A DNA stretch of 30,460 nucleotides from DASSUC01 sp035649895 (GTDB lineage Bacteria; Actinomycetota; Actinomycetes; Mycobacteriales; Micromonosporaceae), in NCBI GenBank assembly GCA_035649895.1, contig DASRIS010000006.1, positions 1 through 30,460 of the forward strand. Direction: 5' to 3'. Under the pieces are notes generated by a model. That model was not told the origin of the DNA. It did not search any database and saw only the letters and a list, made by a program, of their open reading frames with translations. Numbering within the stretch: position 1 is the first letter of the stretch; every line of letters begins with the position of its first letter. The translations under genes were made by a program, and so were the position numbers. Below, one piece after another: positions 1 to 8,244 of this stretch.

Positions 1-1
1 G

Positions 2-133
2 GCGGACTTCGCCACGCTGCGTTCCTACCTGTCGACCGCAGCCAAGCACGGCCAAGATCTTATGGAAGTCCTCGTCGCTTTGTTCACCACCGGCCCGTGG
101 CTGCCACCAGACCCAGCAGCTATCTCAAGCTAA
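2..133 (+). pseudogene. IS66-type transposase, C-terminal end (5' end outside window)
   Basis: The frame is open from the first bases of the window and stops at TAA 131-133. The 43 visible residues include SYLSTAAKHG and a terminal PWLPP block, which is the way IS66-family (TnpC-type) transposases end. Only the extreme C-terminus is visible, so it cannot be told whether the element is complete upstream or a remnant; I see no convincing IS66 right terminal repeat directly after the stop. It marks the left flank as a place where mobile DNA has inserted. The family call rests on this short tail alone. Confidence 0.6.
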
Positions 134-577
134 ACACGTACGGTAGGGTACCCGAACGGCGGCTGTCTCCCAGCGAGAGACCCGGGATGCGCTGGTCGAC
201 TCAGGCCAGACACCGCCTTGGAAAGTCTCGGCGAAGGTGCTTGCACGCACCCATCTTTGGGCCGGCCCATAGAGACGGTTCACCCGCAGCAGCCAGCCGA
301 CGTTGCCTTGTTGGGAGGACCACCCCGGGCGCTCCTGCTCGTGCCGTGGTGATCGATACGGCCGCCCCCGGGGTTTACGCCGACCGCTCATGAAGCATTT
401 ATTGCACGCCTCCGCGGCGCCTGCAACGCCTCAGCCGCAAGCCGACAGCAGACCCCACGCTGGACGCCGTACGGGAAAGCCGCACGTAGCAGCCAAACGA
501 GATCAGCTCGCGAGGTAGGCGAGTTGATCCTGCCGTATCGAGCGCGAAAGCCGCAAGAACCTAGCGGAGGAAATGAG
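134..577. other. Gene-poor spacer downstream of the transposase tail
   Basis: About 440 bases without a convincing gene. Short frames exist on both strands but their translations are rich in Arg, Pro and Ser with no recognisable motif, and none has a good ribosome site. A short inverted repeat (GTCTC at 165-169, GAGAC at 177-181) and an 8-bp GGGTACCC palindrome are visible, both too small to interpret. The right part must contain the promoter and leader of the secreted-protein gene that starts at 578. Confidence 0.5.
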
Positions 578-1156
578 ATGTCATCCAGAGCCAGCTGGCG
601 TCCTGTCCGGCGCAGTCTTCGTGTAGAACTACTCTCATTACTCGTTGTCGTCACTTCACTGATGTCGGCATCACCCGCTGCGGCATCCGTGGATTATTCC
701 TACACACATTCGACTGAGTCGGGCGATCCGTGGTTGCGTGCGCAGCCAAGTGCGAGCCTTCGCGGTGACGAGTATCTATACGACGACACGGAGGTCCTGT
801 GCTACAGATCAAGCTGCAATGGGCAGGATCCCGAGGAGATGGAATGCGCAAATGATGCGCGTAGCCTCGAGTCATTCTGGTACGAGGGCTCAAGTCCATG
901 GCTCCAAAGCACGCTGTTAGAGCTTCGCTACTCGTCGGCATGTGACGCTGCATGGGTACGGACAACGGGCGGCGACTGCTTCGATGTTTGGCGGCCTTGT
1001 GTCTCCGCGCTGCAAGTATCCGGGGGTGAGGAACAGATGGGAGGGCCAGACGGTGGCCAGAACTGGACCAGGATGTGGTCGTTCCGCTACTACGTACGTG
1101 GGTGCTTTAGAAGCGGTGTCGATCTCCAGCTAGACGGATGCACCGCCTGGCGCTAA
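578..1156 (+). CDS. Secreted DUF2690-like protein
   Basis: A 192-aa protein. The start at 578 is chosen because GGAGG at 566-570 stands 7 bases before it; the open frame extends upstream to 524 but without a ribosome site. Residues 1-37 form a signal peptide: basic SSRASWRPVRR, a hydrophobic LLSLLVVVTSLMS core and an SPAAAS cleavage region. The mature part is Cys-rich and carries CNGQDP followed later by LLELRYSSACDAAWVRT. This spacing of a Cys-x-x-x-Asp-Pro block and an LRYS..C...WVR block is characteristic of the DUF2690 (YjfA-like) family of secreted actinobacterial and Bacillus proteins, whose function is unknown. It lies upstream of, and in the same direction as, the secreted glycosidase, 126 bases away, so the two may be co-regulated. 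The family match is from memory of the pattern. Confidence 0.75.
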   Translation: MSSRASWRPVRRSLRVELLSLLVVVTSLMSASPAAASVDYSYTHSTESGDPWLRAQPSASLRGDEYLYDDTEVLCYRSSCNGQDPEEMECANDARSLESFWYEGSSPWLQSTLLELRYSSACDAAWVRTTGGDCFDVWRPCVSALQVSGGEEQMGGPDGGQNWTRMWSFRYYVRGCFRSGVDLQLDGCTAWR

Positions 1157-1282
1157 TTTAACGAAATGACATATCTACCACGATACCTGCGGCATGCCGG
1201 GATTCTCACGAGCCGATCGGGCGTCCAGAGCCATCGCCTGTGTCGGAATGCCACTGGTTCTGTCTACGAACGGAGGTCTTCA

Positions 1283-4006
1283 ATGGAGACGCACGGAATC
1301 CGCACGCGGTTGGGTCTGGCCCTGACCGCAGCGCTCAGCCTGTCGCTGGTCGGAGGGCTTGCGGCCGGCCCGCACCTCGTCGCACCTTCCCGTGCCGAAC
1401 CCGTTGCCCTTTCCGAGCCGTCTTGGCAAGGATGGGCGACATCGATCAACGGCCGGAAGATCGCGCCCATCCTCCCGGAGACCACGAGCGCGGCGACGGT
1501 CGGCATCACGATCGACCCCGCGGACAGTCGGCAAACGTGGCTTGGCACCGGCGCCAGCCTAACCGACGCAGCGGTGACCCTCATGCAGGGCGCGCCGGAT
1601 GCGCTCGCGCGGCTCTACGACCCGGCAAGGGCTGATGGCGCCCACCTGAACCTGTTGCGGCTGCCGTTGACGGCAACCGATCTATCGCCCGATCCAAACG
1701 ATCTCTGGACTTTCGAATGGAACGGCAGATTGTTGGATCCTAACCCCGCAACGCGAGTGACCGCGTCGACCGACATGGTGCTGTCAGTGAAGGCGCTCCA
1801 GCCGACCCTGCAGGTCCTGGCCACGCCATGGTCAGGACCGCCCTCGATGAAGACCAACCATGACCTGAAGGATGGATCATTCATCAACAGCTACAGCCAG
1901 GAGTATGCACGCATGCTCGACGCCCAGGCTGGCTGGCTGAAGGGCCGGGGCATTCCCCTGAAGTACATGACCATGGTGAACGAGCCCGGCAACGATGACT
2001 CCCGCTATCCCACGATGAGGATGACGAGGGAAGACATGATCGCCGTGGCTTCTGAGGCCGGCCGCCTCTTGGCGGACCGGGGGGTTGAACTGTGGGCGCA
2101 CGACCACAACTGGGCAGTCGAGAACCCGGACGAGGAGCCGGCGAAGGTTGTGCAGGGGGCGCCGGGTGCCTTCAAAGCCGTCGCCTATCACTGCTACGAA
2201 GGTGACCCGTCGATGATGAACACGGGTGTGTCGCTGCCTTCGGTCATGACCGAGTGCACTCAGAACACGCTCGACGATCCTCAATACTCGCTGTACTGGG
2301 ACGCCGTCAACCTGGTCCGTGACGCTGTCTACGCAGGCAGGTCCCGAGGTCTCTTCATGTGGAGTCTCGCGTTAGACCCCGATGGCGGCCCCAAGCTTCC
2401 GGAGACCTGCACAGGAGATCAAGGTAGATGCATGGGCCTGCTTACGATCGACCCCAATGGCAACCTCGTGCCGGAGGCGAAGTTCTATACGCTCGCCCAT
2501 CTGTCTCGCGCCGCCGATCCCGGCTCGACAGTCCTCGGTACAGTGGCGACCGATCCCATCGTCGCTGCGGCATTCATGAAGGACGGTATGATCGGCGTCT
2601 ACGGTGTCAACCACAGCGCGGAACCCAAGGTCATCAGCGTACGGGTCCTCGGCGGCGGCGAACGTCGGTTCCGGGTCGAACCCTATGAGGTGTTCACCTT
2701 CCGCGGTCCCCCGGGGACGCCTCCGGCGGACTCGCCGGGCACGATCCTCGTCTCTCCCAACGGTTACCGTTACTACCTCGACACGACCAACCATCGGCAC
2801 TACATCGCCAGTGACGCGGTCTTCGACTGCAACGGCGGCTGGTCCAAGGCGAAGGTCGTAGAGTGGCAGGAAATCAACCAGCACCCGGAGAGGGAAGCGG
2901 CCGCGTGTTTCAACGCCCATCCCGGTGACATCATCCGCCACCCCGACGGGGACTCGTACGTCCTCGGCGCCGACAGCGCTGGCCTGATCCGATACTGGAT
3001 CCCTACCGCAACAGACTTCGTATGCGCCAAGGCTGAGGGGCGGGCTGTCGTCGAGGTGACCCGCTACCAGATTGTCGAGATCCGCGCCGGAGCCGACCGG
3101 CCCGGCGGGAACTGCATCATCCGCGGCCCTGGCGGCGACAGCCACTTCATCAACAACGAGGGGCGTCGCGAGTGGATCCCGGACAGCCCCACCTGGGACT
3201 GCGAGATCGGCCGCGGCGTGCCCGTCCGTGACGTGTCGGCCGCCTTCGTCACCTCTATCGAGGAGGTTGGCTGGCATTACTGCCTCAACAAGGCCAACCT
3301 GCGCAACAAGATCTTACGACACTACGACGGCGACGCGTATTTCATCCATCCGGATGACACCAAGACCTGGATCCCAGACGGCGTGACCTACGCCTGCCGG
3401 ACCAGGCAGGGTGTGCCGGTCGTCCAGACCCGATGGAGGGAGTACGTCAACGCGTTCCCCGGCTCGCAGTGGGACTACTGCTACGACATCAATACCATGA
3501 AGGGCCGGATCATCACCCATCCAGACGGCGACAGCCACTACGTCGACACCGATGGTGTCCGCCACTGGATCCCGTCGACCGCCGTCTACAACTGCCTGCG
3601 CGCTCGGGGCATCCCGGCCGACATCGTCCGCTGGCGGGACTACATCACCCGCACACCCGAACGAGAGTGGGCAGTCTGTGGCGACACCATCACCACGAAC
3701 CAGAAGCTCGACCGCGGACAGTGGCTGCAATCCTCGGACGCCCGCTACAAGCTGATCATGCAGGGCGATGGGAACCTCGTTCTGTACAACGCGAGCGGGT
3801 GGGCCATCTGGGCTACAAACCGGTCGGGTGTGTTTGCCATCGTGCAGGGCGACGGCAACTTCGTGGAGTACTCCAGCAGCGGGGCGGTCTGGGCATCCAA
3901 CACCGTGGGGCGCGGCGGCAACCGTCTGATCGTGCAGAACGACGGCAACCTCGTGCTCTACTCGCCATCGGCAGCCGTCTGGGCGTCGAACACTGTGGGC
4001 CGGTGA
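1283..4006 (+). CDS. Secreted GH30-family glycosidase with five repeats and a bulb-type lectin domain
   Basis: A 907-aa exported enzyme. The start at 1283 has GGAGG at 1272-1276; the frame is open from 1166 but with no ribosome site there. Residues 1-38 are a signal peptide. Residues about 60-480 are a glycoside hydrolase family 30 catalytic region (beta-glucosylceramidase or related beta-glycosidase type): GTGASLTDAA near the N-terminus, the acid/base Glu234 in MVNEPG and the nucleophile Glu324 in VMTECTQ. Residues about 488-800 hold five copies of a 62-66-residue repeat beginning near 488, 550, 612, 677 and 743, with a HPDGDSY-type start, a WIP motif and a Cys after it. Residues about 805-907 are a bulb-type (mannose-binding-like) lectin domain with three QxDGNxVxY strands. 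The repeats and lectin probably bind polysaccharide. Substrate is not deducible; base composition is lower in GC than the central operons. Confidence 0.85.
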   Translation: METHGIRTRLGLALTAALSLSLVGGLAAGPHLVAPSRAEPVALSEPSWQGWATSINGRKIAPILPETTSAATVGITIDPADSRQTWLGTGASLTDAAVTLMQGAPDALARLYDPARADGAHLNLLRLPLTATDLSPDPNDLWTFEWNGRLLDPNPATRVTASTDMVLSVKALQPTLQVLATPWSGPPSMKTNHDLKDGSFINSYSQEYARMLDAQAGWLKGRGIPLKYMTMVNEPGNDDSRYPTMRMTREDMIAVASEAGRLLADRGVELWAHDHNWAVENPDEEPAKVVQGAPGAFKAVAYHCYEGDPSMMNTGVSLPSVMTECTQNTLDDPQYSLYWDAVNLVRDAVYAGRSRGLFMWSLALDPDGGPKLPETCTGDQGRCMGLLTIDPNGNLVPEAKFYTLAHLSRAADPGSTVLGTVATDPIVAAAFMKDGMIGVYGVNHSAEPKVISVRVLGGGERRFRVEPYEVFTFRGPPGTPPADSPGTILVSPNGYRYYLDTTNHRHYIASDAVFDCNGGWSKAKVVEWQEINQHPEREAAACFNAHPGDIIRHPDGDSYVLGADSAGLIRYWIPTATDFVCAKAEGRAVVEVTRYQIVEIRAGADRPGGNCIIRGPGGDSHFINNEGRREWIPDSPTWDCEIGRGVPVRDVSAAFVTSIEEVGWHYCLNKANLRNKILRHYDGDAYFIHPDDTKTWIPDGVTYACRTRQGVPVVQTRWREYVNAFPGSQWDYCYDINTMKGRIITHPDGDSHYVDTDGVRHWIPSTAVYNCLRARGIPADIVRWRDYITRTPEREWAVCGDTITTNQKLDRGQWLQSSDARYKLIMQGDGNLVLYNASGWAIWATNRSGVFAIVQGDGNFVEYSSSGAVWASNTVGRGGNRLIVQNDGNLVLYSPSAAVWASNTVGR

Positions 4007-4251
4007 TCGCAAGGCCATGTACGGCAGTGGAGGGTCGGGTATCAACGACTCTCCACTACCGATGGAGAACGAGATCTGTCGGTTGAGCCGTTCCCCGGCG
4101 GCGGTCAGCTCGGTCTGTGCCATGCAGGCCGCCTCCGTGGGGCGGGTGTCGTTGGTCCGCGACTGTGCAGCGCTACAGTAATCTGCGACCGCTTCGCCGC
4201 ATGGCTCGGTCCGCTAGGCTGCAGCTTGGGTGGCCGGGTGCCGCTCGCCGC
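4007..4251. other. Spacer after the glycosidase gene; possible coding relic on the minus strand
   Basis: No convincing gene. A minus-strand frame entering near 4165 and running through 4123 (MAQTELTAAGERLNRQI) has protein-like composition for some 35 codons but then continues as an antisense shadow of the glycosidase repeats; it may be a relic, and I do not recognise it. No ribosome site or terminator hairpin stands out. Confidence 0.3.
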
Positions 4252-4533
4252 TCACTCCCACCATCCAGCCTCATCGTTCCGGCTCAGCGTGTCGCGGTCG
4301 GTGCCGGCCTGCCAGAAGCGGGACTCCGCCAGGTCGGTCTCCCAGGCACCCGGGTCCTCGTGACGGAGGCGTTTGAGCTGGTCACGCGCTCGCGAGAAGA
4401 AGGCCTCACGCTCGATGCAGTCGATGACATCTGCCAAGAGGCCGCCCATCGTCCTTCCCAGTTCCCGCGCCAGAACGCCATGCGATCTTGGACTGCGCTG
4501 TCGACCTTGACCGTCGTGGGGTCATACCGCTCT
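4252..4533 (-). pseudogene. Frameshifted ribbon-helix-helix-type antitoxin relic
   Basis: Two minus-strand frames join into one plausible antitoxin. The first reads TTVKVDSAVQDRMA (about 4520-4477), a typical N-terminal beta-strand and helix of a MetJ/Arc-type antitoxin. At about 4475 a single missing base shifts the frame, after which VLARELGRTMGGLLADVI and a charged tail ending in NDEAGWWE run to TGA at 4252-4254. Restoring one base gives a continuous protein of about 90 aa. No clean start codon exists in the first frame: the only nearby ATG (about 4523) is out of frame, suggesting a second lesion. No toxin gene follows. This is a dead or orphan toxin-antitoxin locus at the edge of the peptide cluster. 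Sequencing error in the raw sequence could mimic the frameshift. Confidence 0.6.
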
Positions 4534-4535
4534 AT

Positions 4536-7397
4536 CTACCTGCTGGTGGACCATAGACCACTCCGCTCAGGGTTCAGTGCGCGCCCCGTAGCACGACGGC
4601 GGCGTAGCTCGGTCAGTGCCCCGTGCGCCCGTAGCAGGCTCGGTGGGTGGCCGACCTGCCCGGCGACGTGAAGGTAGCCCGTCACCAGCACGAGCAGCGC
4701 CCCGTACCCGCGGACGGCTTCGATCTCGGTGAACGCGCGGTCCAGATGCTCCGCCGCCCGGTCGGGGTCGCGCAGCGCGCCTATCTCGTGGGCGAGGATC
4801 CGGGCCTCCCGGCTGCTGCCCGCGTCGACGGTCGCCGGCGGCACCGCGGCGGGGTCCGTCCCGGCGGGGTCGAGGACGAACGCCTGCCGGGCGCAGCGCA
4901 GGGCCGCCTGCTGCGCGCCGGCCCGTTCGTACCCCTGGCGGGCCCGTTCGACGTGGGCGCGGCCCTCGGCCGGGTCGCCCGCGAGCTGGGCGGCCGTGCC
5001 GGCGATCTCCCAGGCGCCCGCCTCGCCGAGCGAGTGTCCCATCTCGACGAACACGGTGCGCGCCGCGCTGAGCATGTCTCGCGCGCCGACGCTGTCCCCG
5101 CTCATCTGGAGCAGCAGCGCGGTCGAGCAGCTGACGACGGCGTGCAGGATCGGCGCACCGGCGACCTCGGCCCGCAGCGCCTCACACCGGTCCAGGGCGG
5201 CCTGCAGCGGCGTGTCGCCGTACGCCAGGAACAGCGCCAGGTTCGCGTAGACCTCGGTCACGCCCAGGCCCGGGTCGAAACCCCGGATCCCCTGGTACGC
5301 CGAGCGCAGCAGCTCCTCGGCGCGCCGGTAGTCCCCGTCGCGCGCCGCCCGCACGCCCTCCCAGGCGTCCAGGCGGGCGTTCGCGCACGGGTCACCGGTG
5401 GCCCGCGCCAGGTCGCGGACTGATGCCGGCGCGGTCGTCCGGAACGCCATCTCGGTCACGGCGAGGTGGGCCGCTGCCGACGGGTTGCCGCTGAGCCCGC
5501 GCACCGCGTCGATGCGGGCGAGGGCCTGCGCGACCTGGCCGCCCGCGCCCAGCGCGTAGGTCTCCAGCGCGGCGAGCTCGAGGGTCAGGGCGTCGTCGCC
5601 GTGGTCCAGCTCGGCCGCCTGGGCGCACAGCTCCGCCGCGCGGCGGACCTCCGACCGGGCTATCGCGTGGCGGGCGGCGGCGGCCAGGCAGGAGCCGGCC
5701 ACGCGCGCCGACGCGAGCGCGTCGGCCGAGCCCGGCGCCAGCTCGCGCCAGTGCCGCCAACCGCGTACGGCGTGCGCACCGGCCGGGTCGAGCATTGCCG
5801 GGTCGGTACGGCCGTACGCCTGGAGCCGCCGGGCGATGGCGACGTGCACCTTGGCCCGGTCGGCCAGGACCATGTGCAGGTACGCGACCTCGGCCGCCGT
5901 CTCGTTGCCGGTGAGGGCCTGCGTCTCCAGCTCGTCGAGGCCCGCGGCGACCGCGGGCTCGTCCAGGCCGCACACCGCCTCGAGGTCGTCGGCGGCGACC
6001 GGCCGTCCCCACGCGCCGACGCAGGCCAGCAGGTGGCGGGCGGGGTGCGTGAGCCGGTCGAGCCGCGCGCCGAGCAGCGCCTCGGCCGAGGGGGCCACGT
6101 CGTCGTCGGTCCCCTCGGCGGCGAGCGCGGCCAGCTGCTCCAGGAACAACGGGTTGCCCCGGCCCCGGCGGACGAGGCGGTCCACGGCAGCGGCCATGAC
6201 GTGCAGCTCCACCTCGCCGGACAGCGCCGAGAGCAGGGCCTGCGCATCCTTGTCGGCCAGGGCGGGCACCCGGATGGCCACCTCGCAGGCCGGCGGCTCG
6301 TCCCGCCCGGCGAGGACGAACACGATGGGGCCGCAGGCCGGGCCGACCTGCCGCAGCTCGCGTACTGCGGGCGGCATGCGGTTATGGTCGTCGATGAGGA
6401 CGACGAGCGGGCGGAGGCGGCTCAGCTCGCACATCGCCCGCCGGATGAGCCACTGGAGCTCTGCCGTGGAGGCGCCGGCGGCCGGCGCGCCCAGCGCCCG
6501 GCAGATCTGCTGGAGCCGCCATACCACCTGGTTCTCCTCGGCCCGGGTGGCGGACAGCCGCAGCACGTGGAGGTCCTCGTGGCGCAGGTCGTCGGCGAGG
6601 TGGGCGAGGACGCGCGACTTCCCGCTGCCCGCCTCACCGACCAGGGCGATGCTGGTGACGCCCGGAGCCTGCGTGGCCCCGCCGACCGCGGCGGTGAGCC
6701 GGTGCAGGACGTCGGCCTGGTTGACGAAGACCGGCGCCGGGCGCTTGGGCGGCTCGGCCGTGACGCTCCAGGCCTGTAGCGGCTTGGCGAAGCCCTTTGC
6801 GGGCACCGGTGCGACGGGCTCGCACCGCAGCTGGTCCCGGACGAGCAGCCAGGTGCGCACGTCGACCACTGCGCCGTCGGGCGGCGCGGCGGACTGCAGG
6901 CGCGCCGCCCGGTTCATGACCGAGCCGATCGCGAACGACGAGTCCCGGTCCGCCATGACGACCCGGCCGGACGCGATGCCGAACCGGATCGACAGCCGTA
7001 CCCCATGCCGGGCTACGGTCCGGTCGTTGAGCTCCCGCAGCGCGTCCAGCGCGGCCAGGGCCCCGCGGACGGTGTTGAGCGCGTCGTCCTCGCCGGACGC
7101 GTCGGCGCCGAAGACGCCGACCACCGCGTCGCCGATGAACTTCTCCAGCCGGCCGCCGGCCGCGACCAGCGCGCCACCGACCCCGCCGAAGTATCCCTCC
7201 AGGATGCCGTGCCACACCTGGGGGTCGAACCGCAGCGCCAGCTGGGTCGAGCCGGCGATGTCGCAGAACGCGACCGTGACGAAGCGGAGCCCGGCCGGCG
7301 CTGCGGCCTGTGCCAGCCCGCTGCCGCAGCCCATGCAGAACTTGGCGACCGGCGGGTTGGCGAGCTGGCAGGACCCGCAGTGGACCTGGCTCACCAC
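4536..7397 (-). CDS. Zinc-ribbon/class III nucleotide cyclase/AAA-type ATPase fusion with helical repeat C-terminus
   Basis: A 953-aa multidomain protein, last gene of the minus operon. Residues 1-28 are a double CxxC zinc ribbon (C7, C10, C21, C24). Residues about 38-215 are a class III adenylate/guanylate cyclase catalytic domain: metal-binding Asp46 in FCDIAGST and Asp90 in FIGDAVVG, Lys86 suggesting adenine specificity, and the Asn162/Arg166 pair in MNRAAR. Residues about 225-500 are a STAND/AAA-type ATPase with Walker A GEAGSGKS (254-261) and a hydrophobic VVLIDD Walker B. The rest is Ala-rich helical, TPR-like. No DNA-binding domain is visible. The GTG start (7397) lies within the last codons of the 62-aa peptide gene, so the two are translationally coupled; the next codon is also GTG and could be the true start. 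Related stand-alone proteins are common in actinobacteria, usually with unknown signals. Confidence 0.85.
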   Translation of the reverse strand: MVSQVHCGSCQLANPPVAKFCMGCGSGLAQAAAPAGLRFVTVAFCDIAGSTQLALRFDPQVWHGILEGYFGGVGGALVAAGGRLEKFIGDAVVGVFGADASGEDDALNTVRGALAALDALRELNDRTVARHGVRLSIRFGIASGRVVMADRDSSFAIGSVMNRAARLQSAAPPDGAVVDVRTWLLVRDQLRCEPVAPVPAKGFAKPLQAWSVTAEPPKRPAPVFVNQADVLHRLTAAVGGATQAPGVTSIALVGEAGSGKSRVLAHLADDLRHEDLHVLRLSATRAEENQVVWRLQQICRALGAPAAGASTAELQWLIRRAMCELSRLRPLVVLIDDHNRMPPAVRELRQVGPACGPIVFVLAGRDEPPACEVAIRVPALADKDAQALLSALSGEVELHVMAAAVDRLVRRGRGNPLFLEQLAALAAEGTDDDVAPSAEALLGARLDRLTHPARHLLACVGAWGRPVAADDLEAVCGLDEPAVAAGLDELETQALTGNETAAEVAYLHMVLADRAKVHVAIARRLQAYGRTDPAMLDPAGAHAVRGWRHWRELAPGSADALASARVAGSCLAAAARHAIARSEVRRAAELCAQAAELDHGDDALTLELAALETYALGAGGQVAQALARIDAVRGLSGNPSAAAHLAVTEMAFRTTAPASVRDLARATGDPCANARLDAWEGVRAARDGDYRRAEELLRSAYQGIRGFDPGLGVTEVYANLALFLAYGDTPLQAALDRCEALRAEVAGAPILHAVVSCSTALLLQMSGDSVGARDMLSAARTVFVEMGHSLGEAGAWEIAGTAAQLAGDPAEGRAHVERARQGYERAGAQQAALRCARQAFVLDPAGTDPAAVPPATVDAGSSREARILAHEIGALRDPDRAAEHLDRAFTEIEAVRGYGALLVLVTGYLHVAGQVGHPPSLLRAHGALTELRRRRATGRALNPERSGLWSTSR

Positions 7398-7579
7398 ACC
7401 ACGCCGCCGCCCTCCATGCTGTGCCCCTCGACGTCACCGCCGGCGTCGTCGAGGCGCCTCTTGATCTTCAGGAGCAGGTCCAGCTCCTCGTCGCTCAGCG
7501 ACTCGATGACGGCGGCCTGCTCCTCGGTGGCGTACTGGAGATCCATCCCGAGCTGCGCGAGCCTGGACTGGTAGGTCAT
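7391..7579 (-). CDS. 62-aa RiPP-precursor-like peptide ending in GGGVVW (aroma-sacti-like)
   Basis: A small gene with a strong ribosome site (AGGAGGGGAG just before the ATG at 7579), which overlaps the preceding stop as ATGA. Residues 1-47 look like a leader or adaptor: hydrophobic-acidic helices with SLSDEELDLLLKIKRRL (28-44). Then come DVEGH (49-53) and a nine-residue tail SMEGGGVVW with an aromatic C-terminus. The pattern of a short LxxLSxEExxLLxxIKxRL domain and a Gly-aromatic end resembles what I remember being annotated as an aroma-sacti cluster domain, found in radical SAM gene neighbourhoods. There is no Cys, so a thioether (sactionine) product from this peptide itself is not possible; Trp/Val chemistry would be needed. 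Its position next to last in the operon is unusual for a precursor, so an accessory or adaptor role is also possible. Confidence 0.75.
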   Translation of the reverse strand: MTYQSRLAQLGMDLQYATEEQAAVIESLSDEELDLLLKIKRRLDDAGGDVEGHSMEGGGVVW

Positions 7580-8244
7580 GGCTCCCCTCCTGCTGCTTGT
7601 GGCTGTCCGGTGGTTCCCTGCGTGATGTCCGCCATCAGGTCGACGAGCCCGTACGCGCTGGTGAGCGCGCTGGTGGTGAGCAGGTGCCGCCACCGGACCG
7701 AAAGGTCCATGTCGGACAGTGCCTGCTCGAGCCGCCGGCCATGGCCGGCATCGAGGTCGATGTGGCGCTCCAGCGTGGAGAACGCCGTGCGGGGCAGGCC
7801 GGTGCGGCGCATCAGCGTCGGCACGAGGCCAGGCCGCGGTGGGTGCCATTCGAGTACGGCGATGTGGCCGGCCAGGGCGACCGGGTGCGCGTGGCGTAGC
7901 CAGTAGTACTGGGCTCCGGCCAGCCGCGCGGCCGCCGGTGCGGGCACCCGCTGCCCGAGGTGCGCCGGGTCGCCCCCTGCCGCGGCGTAGTCCTGCGCGA
8001 CCCAGTCCTCGTGGCCGTACTCCTCCTGGAGCTGCTCGACGTAGTACGCCGCGAGCCGCCCCTCGCCGCGGCGGATGCACTCGGCCGTGGCCTCCGCCAG
8101 CAGTGGCGCCGTCGCGCGGATGAGGTCGTAGGAGATCTCCAGCCAGGCGCGGTACCGGTCCCGGGCGGGCTCGGCCTGCCACATGCGGGCCGCGGCGCGG
8201 CTCAGGTCGCGGACGACGAGCGACACGACTGCCTGTAGCGTCAT
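7576..8244 (-). CDS. Heme-oxygenase-like diiron oxidase (HDO/TenA/PqqC-fold protein)
   Basis: A 222-aa all-helical protein. The carboxylate/His ligands expected of heme-oxygenase-like diiron oxidases are visible: E74/E75 with H78 in EEYGHED, E132 in VLEWH, and H161-x3-D165-x2-H168 in HIDLDAGH. Members of this superfamily perform oxygen-dependent C-C cleavage, desaturation or N-oxygenation on small molecules or peptidyl substrates; cofactor-free PqqC shares the fold. ATGA overlaps link it to the upstream radical SAM gene and the downstream 62-aa peptide, so it probably acts on that peptide or on the product of the pathway. Which reaction it performs cannot be read from the sequence. Confidence 0.75.
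   Translation of the reverse strand: MTLQAVVSLVVRDLSRAAARMWQAEPARDRYRAWLEISYDLIRATAPLLAEATAECIRRGEGRLAAYYVEQLQEEYGHEDWVAQDYAAAGGDPAHLGQRVPAPAAARLAGAQYYWLRHAHPVALAGHIAVLEWHPPRPGLVPTLMRRTGLPRTAFSTLERHIDLDAGHGRRLEQALSDMDLSVRWRHLLTTSALTSAYGLVDLMADITQGTTGQPQAAGGEP

Noticed and set aside
4117..4671. 184-codon plus-strand frame across the antitoxin relic and the end of the cyclase gene
   Set aside because: It is antisense to the antitoxin-like frames and to the cyclase/ATPase gene, has no ribosome site, and its translation has no recognisable motif.
5466..7464. Long plus-strand frames opposite the cyclase/ATPase gene (437 and 542 codons)
   Set aside because: These are high-GC antisense shadows, dominated by Arg, Ser, Ala and Gly, while the minus strand encodes intact motifs over the same bases.
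7391..7579. 62-aa peptide as a classical sactipeptide or lanthipeptide precursor
   Set aside because: It contains no Cys, so neither thioether class can form from it alone, and no lanthionine synthetase is present.
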